Source: Sweltsa coloradensis
Lineage: Eukaryota > Arthropoda > Insecta > Plecoptera > Chloroperlidae
DNA: 64,000 bases
Reading direction: 5' to 3'
NCBI GenBank assembly: GCA_024449915.1
Contig: JAMZAV010002007.1
Span: 34,514 to 98,513 of the forward strand
Notes under the pieces: model-generated
Told to the model about the DNA's origin: nothing
Database searches by the model: none
Seen by the model: only the letters and a program-made list of their open reading frames with translations
Shown here: positions 1-13,100 of the stretch, one piece after another
Numbering within the stretch: position 1 is the first letter of the stretch
How the letters are laid out: every line of letters starts with the position of its first letter
Translations under genes and position numbers: made by a program

Positions 1-887
1 TATTTTTGGAAGTTTTTTTAGATATAATTTCTTGTTTTCTGAGGATAGCCCACACAGTTGGTCTGAAACGTCAAAAGCAATAAAAGAAAGCATATTCGAC
101 GCGGCAAAATGTCCCGACCAATTAATTGTGTTTATTATTTACCGAGACGCGAAAGCCTTAAATTTGCAATAATATTGTTTTTAATATCTGCAATACACAA
201 TACACATTAAACGATGTTATAAATAATTTAAATTTTGATTTTGCATCAAAAAGACTTTTTTTATGAATAATGCCACTAGTTCGGAGCGATATTTGTACAT
301 TTTTTAATTACCATATTTTTTCGTAAGTTTGGTAAAATTGTTAACATTTTTGTTCCGAAGTGTTATGTAATAAAACCTCGGTTTCGGAGAAATATATTAT
401 ACATTTTTTTATTTGGTTTGGCAGCCATCTTAGATTTTAAATATCAAAAAGTATTTTTGGTCTGATGTGTGTTTTCCAATTTGACCTTAGATTTCTGAGA
501 CATTAAAACAAAAAAAATGTATTGGCGGCCATCTAGGATCTAATTTATATGTCAGTTTGAAGACAAGTGAAAGAAAAACGTCTACAATAATATAACTATA
601 AATAATCGATTTCAGAAATAAACTCAAAGTTAGCCATTCATCGTGAACTGCGAAACTGCCCTCGGACTAGTTTCTTGAAGACCATTTTATAACAAGCTTC
701 TTTTTGTAACCCGATAGCTGTAAAAACAAAAACATATAGAACACAGAAAATAAATGCATAAGTATGTTAATATTTGTAAATGAATCAATTAGTTGGGTGG
801 GTGGGTGGGTGGGTGCACATTTTCTTGTCAACATGTTTTCTTATGGTATTGTGATCATTCCTTGAATTGACCTGTCTTCTCAAACAG
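1..887. other. AT-rich non-coding flank
   Basis: No exon was recognised left of the splice acceptor at 886-887. Two diverged copies of a short motif of the form GGCGGCCATCTAGGAT occur near 420-440 and 523-541. Related 'AGATGG/GGATGCTACA' sequence recurs at 2305-2500, so this is probably old repeat. The earlier exons of the receptor gene must lie further left or be too short to see. Confidence 0.5.
794..813 (+). repeat. (GGGT)5 microsatellite, G-quadruplex-like
   Basis: Five consecutive GGGT/GGTG units sit about 75 bp upstream of the first visible receptor exon, on the coding strand. Four or more GGG tracts with 1-nt loops match the G-quadruplex pattern. Any role is inference. Confidence 0.7.
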
Positions 888-1186
888 GTGAAATGCTTCT
901 TCAGCTACACTCTAGAACAGGTGCACAAACTGCGCACCAACCTCAACACATCCCTCGTGGTTGAAGGTCTCGGCGCTTGGAGCGCCACAGCGAGATCGAC
1001 GACGCTGACGCCGCCTCGAGACGCCGAGCGTCGCGTGGATATGCGAGGGTTCCCGTTGATCGTGGGTATCAAGCAGGCTAGCGCTGACGACGGTGGGGAC
1101 GCCTCTCTTGACGACGTCGGCGAGGACATTGATAAGGACACTCTGATGGAGATTCTTGACTCCATCATCGGCGCTCTCAATGCGAG
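888..1186 (+). CDS. IR75-like receptor, exon a (start of ligand-binding domain)
   Basis: The acceptor is ctcaaacag at 879-887 and the donor is AG|GTGAAT at 1187. The exon opens in frame with GTG AAA TGC and ends in phase 2 (AG of a Ser codon). The RRVDMRGFPLIVGIKQ segment corresponds to the first strand of the ligand-binding domain in IRs. An acidic stretch follows (about 12 Asp/Glu in 30 residues), then a helix leading into exon b. The antisense open frames here are shadows of this GC-rich exon. Confidence 0.85.
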
Positions 1187-4100
1187 GTGAATGTGAGGTG
1201 ACGTGACTCCGATTATGGTCTCTATGGGACGAACGCGGATCGATTCCAGCCACGTGCAATCCGTAATCTGGTCTAATTTCAAGTTATTGGTGTGAGTTGC
1301 CAGCTTTAAAAAAAAAACATTAGTTAACCACAAAGAAAGTCCCCCGGCAATCTGACTAGTGGGCCTGCCACGAACGCTATAGTTACTTTTAAAAATAAAA
1401 TTGTAGGTGAATTTCATAAAGGAATGACCATTGTTTGCAGACTGTCGGGCAACACGTTTATTATTATATGCCTTTATCCAACTTTTAATTATTTTTTAGA
1501 CCATTCTCCAGTGAAAAATGCTGACCATTCCCATTTTGTTAGATCTAGTAGTACTCACATATTTGACAAAAGACCGACTCACGTTTGTATTACAACACAT
1601 TAAATACTATTCCAGTAACAATTTAAATACTCCAACTCACTCACGCCCTTTAAATATAAAATTAAAAACCGTTTTTCTCAATAAAACTACAACATTTTAT
1701 ACAATTTGTAACATCTTGATTTCACACTTCCTTCACACCTCTTTTCTTCCTTCCCTTAGCATTGTTAAAACTACTTTATGATATGCCTTATACTGCAACT
1801 TACAGTGCTATAACTGCAGTACTTGTGTGTTCTCAGCATTGAGCTAGTCGGCTACTCCAAGCTGGGCTGGCGCAATGAAGAGGGCGCCTGGCTGTACCTC
1901 CTGGGCGGAGTTCACCAGGGGGACGTGGACCTGGGCTTAGAGCTTGTTAGTGTCACAGCAGAGAGGGCAAATGACATTGCCTTTTCCATTCCTCTAGCAC
2001 AGTCAATGTGAGTAACAGCATCATAGCCTAATATAATACATATTATAGTCATTGCCATTTTGATAATGTCAAATTACATTTTTGGATAAGTGACAATGGA
2101 ATTATGGGAAGTCCATTACCTTTGTAAATTGAAATGTTTTTATCAGTGTAAGTGGGTTGTAGGGTCACATTGGTTAAATCTGATGTGTAAACCCTACAGC
2201 GGGCATCCTACATTTTTTTATGCCACTGGTTTCTAAAAACACTGCAGATCCAAGATAGCGTCTACCCCTTCCCCAATTTTTTGCCACGCCCCTAATTTTA
2301 ATTTCAAGATTGTGGATGCTACACCAGAGTGTGACCACTTTTAACCGAACATTTTCTCCCTAAGTTTAACAAGGTTTTAATTTTTTAATTTTATTTTCAA
2401 CATGACATCTCGCCATAAAACTTTTTATAAAAATGTAATGGTGATCTTTGGATTCAAGATGGTGGATGCTACAATAGAGTGTGGTTACTTTAACATAACT
2501 AAACCTAGAACTTAATGTGCATTGCCTGATAAGGTCAACCTGTCAAGACTTCTTTCGTTTCAAGCTTGGGTGACTGGTGACGTCACCATACACAAACTTG
2601 TCAAGACATGCATTGTGTGTGAAGATCTCGTTGGTCTTTGTGTGGCTCGTTGGTCTTGTGTGTGGCTCGTTGGTCTTGTGTGTGGCTCGTTGGTCTTGTT
2701 GTGTGGCTCGTTGGTCTTGTGGTTAGCGTATCTGCTTCCAATGCAGAAGGTCCAGGGTTCGATTCCCGCTAAAGTCAGAAGTTTTTTAACTTCTGATTTG
2801 GACTTAACTCCATCAGTTCTTGTCTTAGGAGTTTGTAAACGGTGACTTTGGAGCCGTCCTAGCAACGAAGCACATAATAAATTTCAGAGTTGTTCTGAAT
2901 CGGCCTTGTTGATTCTGGCGTTGATTCGCGGGTGTTCGCACTGTCCATACCACTGATTACTATATTTCCTATTAAAAATATCGATCTTTGGTTGGTTATC
3001 GCTCACTCGTCGATTGCGTCGGGGCCTGCAGGGTTGGCTTGGTCGCTTTGATTTAAAGTCCCCCACTGATATTCAGTTATATAACTGAGTGGGTAGACTC
3101 TAAATAAAAAAATAAAAATAAAATTTTTATAGGGAATTATACCCAGGGCGAATCAATTTAAAAGTATAAACACTTATTCATGGTTATATCAAATCTTGTA
3201 AGTTATAAAGCAAATAACATAGTACATTACACATACAAATCATTAGACTTTTCACTGTTATTTACTTATTTTTATTTAAAAATGTAATATTTCGACTACT
3301 TTTCAGCACTCAGTATCAAACAATACAACAACTAAAAAACCACAACAAACAAGACAAAAAACATTTCCCAAAAAATTATAAATATGGCTGTGTATTAGTA
3401 CCAAATTATCAACTAAAAAGTTTTTTATGAATAATACAAAAAAAATAGAACATTAAAATGACATGTTGGACAGTTGGTGTATGAAATATAAATAGGAAAA
3501 CGCTTAAGTCCCGCCGCGTTGTTGGATGAGCGTAATTGGTGCATTGAGCTGCCATGTGTTAAGCGGATTTTCTGTTGTTCTGTGGAAAAATCATCACAAA
3601 GTTGAAATTTTTTAAATTAAATTAAATTAAATTAAAAATTAACTTTTTTTTTTAATTTATCGTAATTGTTAAAAATAGAAAAAAATCGTAAAATTGCGAT
3701 TTTTAAAAGAAATAATTTCTTGATTGCGCTCAAATTTAACACTAATATATTAATTCATAAAATTAAGTTTCTGTGAAAAAATCATTACAATCGGATAAAG
3801 CATGTAGGTGTTACAAGTCAAAGAATTGTTTAAAAAAAGAAAAAACCCGTAAAATTTCAATTTTTAAGATAAATATTTTTTCAATTGCGCTCAAATTTCA
3901 CACGAATATCTTAATTCATAAAGTTAAGGTTCTGTGCAAAAATTATTAAAATCGAATAAAGCATGTAGGTGTTATAACTCGAAGGAATTTTTAAAAAAAC
4001 GAAAAAACACGTAAAATTGCGATTTTTATGAGAAATAATTTTTCGATTTCGCTCAAAAACGTGGCAGTTTTAAGAGATTTCGAAGGCCTCCAGAAAATGT

Positions 4101-7100
4101 CATCGCAATTGGAGTATCGGTTTAGCCGGAATCGTGTGGACAAACAGACAAAAATACAAAAAAAAACATTCCGGATTTTTTTCTCCAGTGTAGTGAAATG
4201 GAATCTTCGCTTCGCTCGCTACGCTCATCCAACTATTGATCTAGTGATGAAATTGATGAACAGAAACTCTTCAAAACGGCTGGATAATTAACACTAGGCA
4301 CACTGATTGTATTGGCCACACACGAAATCAAACCAGCTTCCTTGATTTTCCGTGTTGTGCGCATTAGACTCATGTGCAAGGATTGAAGCGTTTTCCCAAT
4401 CAATATGATGATGATTTTCATAAACATGTTCTGCGAGTTTTGAAGTATCAATCTTATGTTGTTTCACATTGTTCTTGTGTTCTTTTATTCTTACCATCAA
4501 AGGTCTCTTGGTTTCCCCAATGTATCTTGCATCACATTCACAAGGCATCGAATAAATAACACCCTTAGGTGACTGAACCTCATCCATAGGTTTAGTCTTG
4601 GTGAGTATGCTGCGCAACGTATTAGACGAACTATAAAAACAACTCTTATGCCATACGGAGCTAAAAGCCGTTTGATCTTTTCTGAAAGATTCGGATAGTA
4701 TCTAATGCAGACCATTTTATAAATAGGTTTAACTACCTCAATATCTTTATTCATGTTAGGTTTGATATCTTGTGGAAAAGTAGTCTTTTTAGCAAGTCAT
4801 TTGAGTATCCGAATAAATATATAATAGAATAATAGAACTTTGTACAACTGTAAGCTTATAAATAAATAAAATAAATACAAATAAAAATAAACTTGAGAAG
4901 GCTGGTGTGCGAGGGGTCCCTCTTGAATGGTTTTGTAGTAACCTTAGTCATAGAAGCCAGTTTGTAAGTATCCTCCACCCACAGTAAAACACAAACACTA
5001 TCCATAGGGGTTCCACAAGGATCAGTTCTTGGACCAATTCTTTTCCTTGTCTACAGTAACAATATTGGAGATTTGCGTCTAAAAGGAAAAGTAAACCGTC
5101 CCAATCTCCAAACCCTTCTGGAAGACATGCAAACAGATCTACAGTTGCTCTCGGAATAGTTTAAGCTAAACAAATTCACACGCTAAAAACAAAACTATCG
5201 GTACATAATTATATCACCTCCCCAGAGAGTAAAAAACACGACCAAATAATAACTATTGATAAGATCCCAATCAATCAAATCAAAGTGGCTCGTTGGTCTC
5301 GTGGTTAGCGTATCTGCTTCCAATGCAGAAGGTCCAGGGTTCGATTCCCGCCAAAGTCAGAAGTTTTTTAACCTCTGATTTGGACTTAATTCCATCAGTT
5401 CTTGTCTTAGGAGTTTGTAAACGGTGACTTTAGAGCCGTCCTAGCAACGAAGTACATAATAAATTCAGAGTTGTTCTGAATCGGCCTTGTTGATTCTGGC
5501 GTTGATCCGCGGGTGTTCGCACTGTCCATACCACTGATTGCTATATTTCCCATTAAAAATATCGATCTTTGGTTGGTTATCGCTCACTCGTCGATTGCGT
5601 CGGGGCCTACAGGGTAGGCGTGGTCGCTTTGATCTACTATCCCCCACTGAAAATCAGTTATATAACTGAGTGGGTAGACTCTTAATACAAATTTGTTTTT
5701 TATTTAACTAGTATATGTGTGATTGTTTTTACTTTGTATCGACTCATTATCGTCGACTGCGGTGCGGTTTCCTTGCCAGGAGGAACATTTACTTTCGGCG
5801 CCCAGAAAGTGCGGCCATGCGTGACATCTTCCTAGCCCCCTTCAGCTCGCGCCTGCTGGCCTGCGTCCTGGCTACCGGCGTCGTCCTTGGGCTAGCCGTG
5901 GTCACCGTCAACGTCGTCCACTCGTCGGGCGAGACCAGTTGGGGGATCGGCGAAGCTCTCATGTGGAGCATCAGCGTTCTCTGCATGCAAGGTGTGACCA
6001 GGCCAGGATGTGCAATGTGCATGCACTTATGTAGTTCACAAAATATTAAGTTTTTATTTATCATTTTATTTATTTATTTATTTAATGTATTTATTATTAT
6101 TTATTTTTTTTATTTATTTTTTTATTTATTCATTTATTTATTTATGTTTATTTATTTATTTATTTATTTATTTAACGTCTATCCTATTCAGTTATAAAAA
6201 CTGATATACAAAGGAGGACAACTAAATAAATCTAATTACATATTATGCAGATACAACAATGAACTACATTAAGTAAATATTTGAAATAGTAATATTACAA
6301 CAACAATGCATTAAAACTCAACAATTTTGAAAACAAATAATACATATTTTAAATTCAATTAATGCATGAATCAAATATGGTGTGTAATGAAAAGAAAAGA
6401 AAAAAGAAAAGGAAAGAAAAAGAAAAAAAGGTAAGAAAGAAAGAAAGAAAGATCAGGAACAGCAAATCAGAGAGTAATCAATCTTTCGTGGAAGAAACCA
6501 CCGAACGCGAATCTTCATTCTTGTGTTCAATCTTCATTTTTGTGTTCAAATCTTGATAACAATTTAGTACAAAAGATCTTGACTCTAGTATATAATTATA
6601 TCAGATATATAATTATTAAAAACTGATCACAGCATTGATACAGGACACATAACTCAAGTTGCAAGCTCCACCAGTGGGTGGCAACCAGACAATCTAGGCA
6701 GAAAAATATCAATTGAAAATACATTGATTACATCATAATCAAAGCAATATTGAACAAACAAAGAGAACAGCAAAATCATAAACTTATGAAGATACATTAA
6801 CATTACACATAACAACAGACAACATACAAATAAAAAGTAAAAATCAATTCTTCTTTGCTCTTTGATTCATTATCATTGTTTCAATTTTACTTTTAAATTG
6901 TACAATTCCTAGCTTATTAATCTGGCTTCTAATATCATAAGAAATTGAATTCCAATAGGATACGCCTCTGTACAAAAATGACTTTCTAAATGCTTCAGAA
7001 TTTAATCCAGGAACTTGCAATGAGTTTATTAAAGTAGAATTTCTATCACGATCAACAATTTGACAAATATTGGCTAGAACCGTAGAATACCTAAATGCAT

Positions 7101-10100
7101 ACCTTACAATACTTTGTATGTATTTACTAGAACGCTATACTTCATTCTTTCCTCAATCGTGAAGCAATCAGTTTGTAAATCTTGGCTCATAGGAATGGAA
7201 TCAAACAGATTGTCAATTCTCTTCTGAAGTACAACATATTCGGTAGGAGGTCTTACTGCCCAAACCACTAAACCATCATCAATAACAGAGTGAATATAAG
7301 AATCAACAAGTAACCTCAACATTCTCTCTGTTACAAACCTCGTCATTCTACTTATAATTACAATTGCTGATGATACTTTATTACATACATATTCATAATG
7401 TTTCTTAAAATTTAAATTACAATCTAAGAAAATTCCAAAATATTTAAAGTCATACACTCTAGAAATTTACTTACCGTTACAATTTAACGTCAAATGAATA
7501 TCATTTATACTTTTATCATTAGCCTTATGAAAAATCATAAAATTTGTTTTACTATAATTAATATCACGTTCATGTATTTTAAACCAATTATTTCTCCTCT
7601 TTAGAACTTCTTGAAGACATCTTACGATCTCTTCGACATCCACACCTTAATTAATTAATAATTAAAATATCATTGATAAATGATAATACAAATATTAAAA
7701 CCAAACCAATAAATCGATTAATATTAATATCTCCCCCTATGTATTAATCTCTTTAATAAATTACTAGAGAAGAAATAAAAAGAACAAACCCCATGAAAGT
7801 TAATGACATCCAGTCAAACAAAAGAGTTATAACTACACTCCCTGAATTTAAAGACAAAACCTCTCACTCAATAAAGTAAACTCAATCATGTATGACAAAG
7901 TAAAATCCTCTAATTACTATTACTAAAGCCATTACAAATAAAGAAATAAAACTAATTAAACAAAAAAACAAAGAATAAAACACGACCTAAGGTGAGACAA
8001 ACCCACATTATTGACACCACAAATCAAAATTTTATATTAAACTACCTAAGTCTTTTAAAGTCAAAGTATACAAGGTTCACTTTTCAAGATTAATAAATTT
8101 AATGGAACCCAATATAAAAATAAAAGTAAATACTCACCAAGTCATCAGCATATAAAATATAATTGATTCCTCCCATTATAGTAAATATATTATCTATGAA
8201 AATAATAAATGAAAGGGGTCCTAATATGGAACCTAAGGGGTACTCCACAAAAAATATTGAATACTTTTGAACTATATTTTGCAAGATTGATAAACATTTT
8301 TCTTTTTAAAAAGTAATCCACCAAAATTGATAACAAATAAAGGACTTACATTATACCTGGTTTTTAGTTTTATTAAAAGAGGTAAAAAAAGATACTGCAT
8401 CAAATGCTTTCCTAAGATCAACAAAGACAGCTCCAACCTTACCATTACGTTTATCAATCCCTTTATAATATATAAAATCTGTAAATGCTCTAGAAGGGCA
8501 CTTTGCGTTGACCTACCTTTCCTGAAACCATGCTAAGATGCATCCACTTCATGTATTAACCTCATGTGCAAAATATTTTCAATAATTTTCCCTACAATTG
8601 GAAGAGTTGATATAGGTTGATAAGAATTCCTATCACTCTTTTTAACTTTACCCTAATATAAAGGTGTTACCCTTGCCAATTTCAGCTGTGTTGGGAAATC
8701 ACCTACAAGAAACCAATGGGAAATTAGATACCTGCGCTAATAATCCGACTATTGATGCGCATTTCTTGAATACTATGCATGGAATCTCTGGAGTGTGGCG
8801 GAGCTTTTAATTTTAAGGAGTTTAAATTGCTAAAATGACTTCTTCATTAGTTACCTTTGTATGCGGGAGGTCTTCTGCTTCTCTTCTACTTGAATCTTTA
8901 AACTTACCAATTTCACTGGACAAATCTACATCGCTCACAATAAAACTTTTCTGGAACAAACCGCAAATATCAGGATTAGACGTGTAGGATACCCCATTCT
9001 CTGTCAATGAGGCTATGCTACACTCTTTTTTTTCTTTGTTACCTGTCAACTTATTATAAACTGACCACAAAGATTTTGAAGAAATGTCATTATTAAAAGA
9101 ATATTTAAAATGATAATGCTTAGAAAAACGAATCTTATTATTTACCTTATTTCTAACATTTCTTGTATTCCTCACACGTTGACTGCCTTCTCGAAATTCT
9201 GAATTCTTTGCGCAAGTGGTCTCTCCTATGCATGGATTTCCTAATCTCTGCTGTTAACCATGGGGCTGGCTTACCTTTAACTCTTAATTTCAAGGGGTGT
9301 GCATGCTTATTTAGAGTTTTCACGATTACTTTAACAAACATTTATAATCTATCATCTGCACTTACCGCCATACCAATTTGGTCAATCTTACCACTTACGA
9401 TATCTTCATTTACCTGCTTCCAATCAACATTCTTATAATTTCTAGTATTTACAAATTTAGGAAGAAACTTTTGCTTATTAATCTTACGAACACAAAAAAT
9501 TAATTCGTGATCACTTAATCCTAGACTTATAACAACCGACTGAATAATATTTTCATTGTGATTTACATAAACATGATCAATTAAAGTAGCTGACCTATTA
9601 TTAACCCTAGTATAACAGACATTATCTATTGTACCAATCCATGTGATCTAGTTATAATTTTGAAATTATTTACTGGTAATGTCTTCTTACTCAAATCAAT
9701 GTTGAAATCACCTAGAAAAAACAGTTCATTAGCTTCCAATTTTAAAATTATTTCCTAAACTATGAAAATAATCTGAAAAATTCTTCTAACTTTACGAATG
9801 GAGCTTTCTAAACTGCTGTAAAAATCATTGTTTATACATTCGGAAGCCAAAATTTAACTAACTGCAACTCAACATCTTTAGGAAATTTAACTTTACACTC
9901 AACTACACTTGACATGAACTTTTCAGCAGTGTAAATGACAAACCCTCCCCCTACCCTTTCACGATCAAATCTTAGCATTTTATAATTGTCAACAGTAATA
10001 AAACCATATAGAAAAGACTCATCTAGATATGTTTCACAGCAAGCAAATAATATCAAAATTATACGTGTCAAGAATAACCCTAAACTGATCTATATACTTA

Positions 10101-13100
10101 TCCAATAATAAAATAATAATAATATCGTATTGGATATGCGACTTATTTGTATTAATTAATCAATAGATGTTTTTTACGATCAAAAATGTTGTGAAGATAA
10201 TTGAGCGAGCGTAGCGAGCGTCTCCACTTGACTCTTATGGCTCGAATGTCTGTTTTTTTTCTGTTACTGCTTCGGTACAGGTCGCACCGTTTCTCTGACC
10301 GACCTGAAATTTTGCACACATGTACATACCACCTATGGTGGTTGCTGTATAGTTTTTGAACAAAATCCGATCGTTGGTTATAAGAAATAAAATAATAATA
10401 AAAAAAAAGGTTCCGATCGTTATGAAATTTTGCAGGGTCAATAAGTACAACATTCTCTCCTATTTTACAAATTTTCAGCAAAATCGGTCAAGACCTAAAA
10501 AGACTTATTGGTATGTAACATTATGGGAATGTCGTACTCGGGTCGTTGTTGCACGTACCGGTGCTCGCTCAACAACGCGACGGGACTTTAGCGTTTTCCT
10601 AGTATTAAGAACAAGTTATATTGACCCTCCATTCCATTATCTGACCCCAAGTGTCATCAAAAACATTCTCCTTGTTGAAGGAAATTGAATTAACTACACA
10701 TATTTCTTTAAAAACCAAAAACTATCAATTAAAAAAAAAAATTAGATTGAGGCACCTTGTTAAACGCTTTTTCATAATCTATATGATGCATCTACCTCCC
10801 CACCTCTATCTTAAATATTTGCCAAATCGACAGCCGAGTATCACAAGAAAACCATTTCCCTGAATCCATGCTGTACATTTGACAACACGCCTTTTGTCTC
10901 CAAAATATTCATCAAAATAGTCTGGTAGTGCTAGTCTTTCTATCATCTTACAACCGACCGATATTAATGACACAGGTCTAAAGTTTCCAAGTACTCTCTT
11001 GCCCCCCCCCCCCCCTTTATGAATTGTCCAGTCTTCTGGCAATATACCATGTGGAAAATATATCATTCAGATGGATCAACAGATGCTCCAGCCAATTTTT
11101 AGTATTGCCCATTTACTCCGTCTCCCCCTGACGCATTTCCGTTCTTAAATTTCTTCACTACTTTAAATACCCTCTAAATTTATTGTCATAGGACAGTCAC
11201 CTCTAATGTTGGTTCTTAATAATAAACACTCCTCATCTTTTTTTTAAACACTTCTGAATTAAGAGCTTCAGCCTTTTCTTGATCACTGGCATAGACTCTC
11301 CTTCATCTCATTTTACAGTAAGAATTCCTCCTTTACCCCCACCCCCCCTACCTTGTATATCATCCTTATCTCACATTTTCTTCATATAACCATGGATTTA
11401 CAAGGCTCATGGATATGCATCTCTTGGTTAATTGGTGTACTGTGAAACTCGCCCCGGAAAACAAAAACTTGTCAAACATTGTCGCCATTTTTGCCTGTTT
11501 ACACAATTATTTACATTTTGAAGTGCAAAAATGGCCGCCAATTTTATTATTGCTATAAGTTTAGGCCTAAACAGGAAACGAGAATCTCAGACACACCGCC
11601 CCATAATGTTGCAGGTCCAGGAACGCCAGTTACTATTGTAAGTCCATGATATAACTATTCCACGCCTCCACCTAAGCTTCATTAATTTTGTTTTCTAAGC
11701 TAAGTCCCCAAATCCCTTTTCACTGTTTACTTAAATTGTATAACTTCCTACTCTTCCTCTTGATGGCATTTACTTTATGATTGTAGTATGATGGATCACT
11801 ATTTTGCTTTAAATATTTAAATGGAACACAATCATTTGTGACATCATCACAACTTCAAGAAATGTACCACACAGTATTTATATCACCCTCTGATGCTGCC
11901 CAGTCGTCGTATCTATCCCATAATTTTTCTCGTACATCCCTCACATATGCCAATGCATAATTCCAAACCTTCTACGCCACTTTGCCCACACAACTCAAAA
12001 TAACACTTGAGAATACTTCAAAATCCGCTATGGGAACAAGATGATCGCTTAAACTCTGAACTTCATCAATACTGAGACAACAGCTTCGCATCTAGTACAC
12101 ACAACAAAAATTGGCGACTCTTTACCACAAAGCACAATTATTATTGTTTTGTTTCACACCCCCGTCTGGCTACAAGTATATTTACAACATGTAAATTGAC
12201 ATTCTAAAACTAGGAAAACGCTAAAGTCCCGTCGCGTTGTTGAACGAGCACCGGTACGTGCAACACGACTCGAGTACGACATTCCCTTAATGTTACATAC
12301 CAATAAGTCTTTAAGGTCTTGACCGATTTAGCTGAAAATTTGTAAAATAGGAGAGAAAGTTGTACTTATTGACCCTGCAAAATTTCATAACGATCGTACA
12401 TTTTTTTTTTTATTACCAACGATTGGAATTTTGTTCAAAAACTATACAACAACCCGCATAGGTGGTATGTACATCTGTGCAAAATTTCAGGTCGATCAGA
12501 GAAACGGTGCGACCTGTACCGAAGCAGTAACAGAAAAAAAACAGACATTCGAGCCATAAGGGTCAAGTGGAGACGCTCGCTACGCTCGCTCAAATAAACT
12601 GTTTACATCTGAAATTTTGTTTTGTTTAAGTTTGTATCCACTTTTTGCTTTAGTAAATATGATACTAGGAAAACGCTAAAGTCCCGTCGCGTTGTTGAGC
12701 GAGCACCGGTAAGTGCAACACGACCCGAGTACGACATTCCCATAATGTCCATTTTATCAGTTAACAGTCTTTAAAAGACGAAAACTTTCAATGTTGTTGT
12801 TGATCGCTGAATTGAATGGCGCCACGGGACAACAATGTAATCGAAATGCCTTCTAAAGTGTATCTTTGTTTCTTCACTGCCTCCTTGACAAATTTCATAA
12901 CAATCGGAACAACATCATTTTTCGAATTATGATTACCAATAAGTCTTTAAGGTCTTGACCGATTTAGCTGCAAATTTGTAAAATAGGAGAGAATGTTGTA
13001 CTTATTAACCCTGCAAAATTTCATAACGATCGGAACATTTTTATTTTTTTATTTTTTTATTATATTTTTTATTTTTATAACCAACGATCGGATTTTGTTC

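Noticed and set aside
905..1417. 170-residue - strand open frame over receptor exon a
   Set aside because: It is a shadow of the GC-rich + strand exon, which has splice sites and homology.
2884..3066. 60-residue - strand open frame, repeated at 5465-5647
   Set aside because: It lies wholly within the two SINE copies, antisense to the SINE, so its conservation reflects the repeat and not a protein.
6010..6204. Hydrophobic small protein at 5.7-6.2 kb
   Set aside because: Phe/Tyr/Ile/Leu-rich frames come from the (ATTT)n tail of a LINE.
10152..10481. Open frames on both strands at 10.2-10.7 kb and 13.0-13.3 kb
   Set aside because: They coincide with Helitron-like type B copies and repeat with them.
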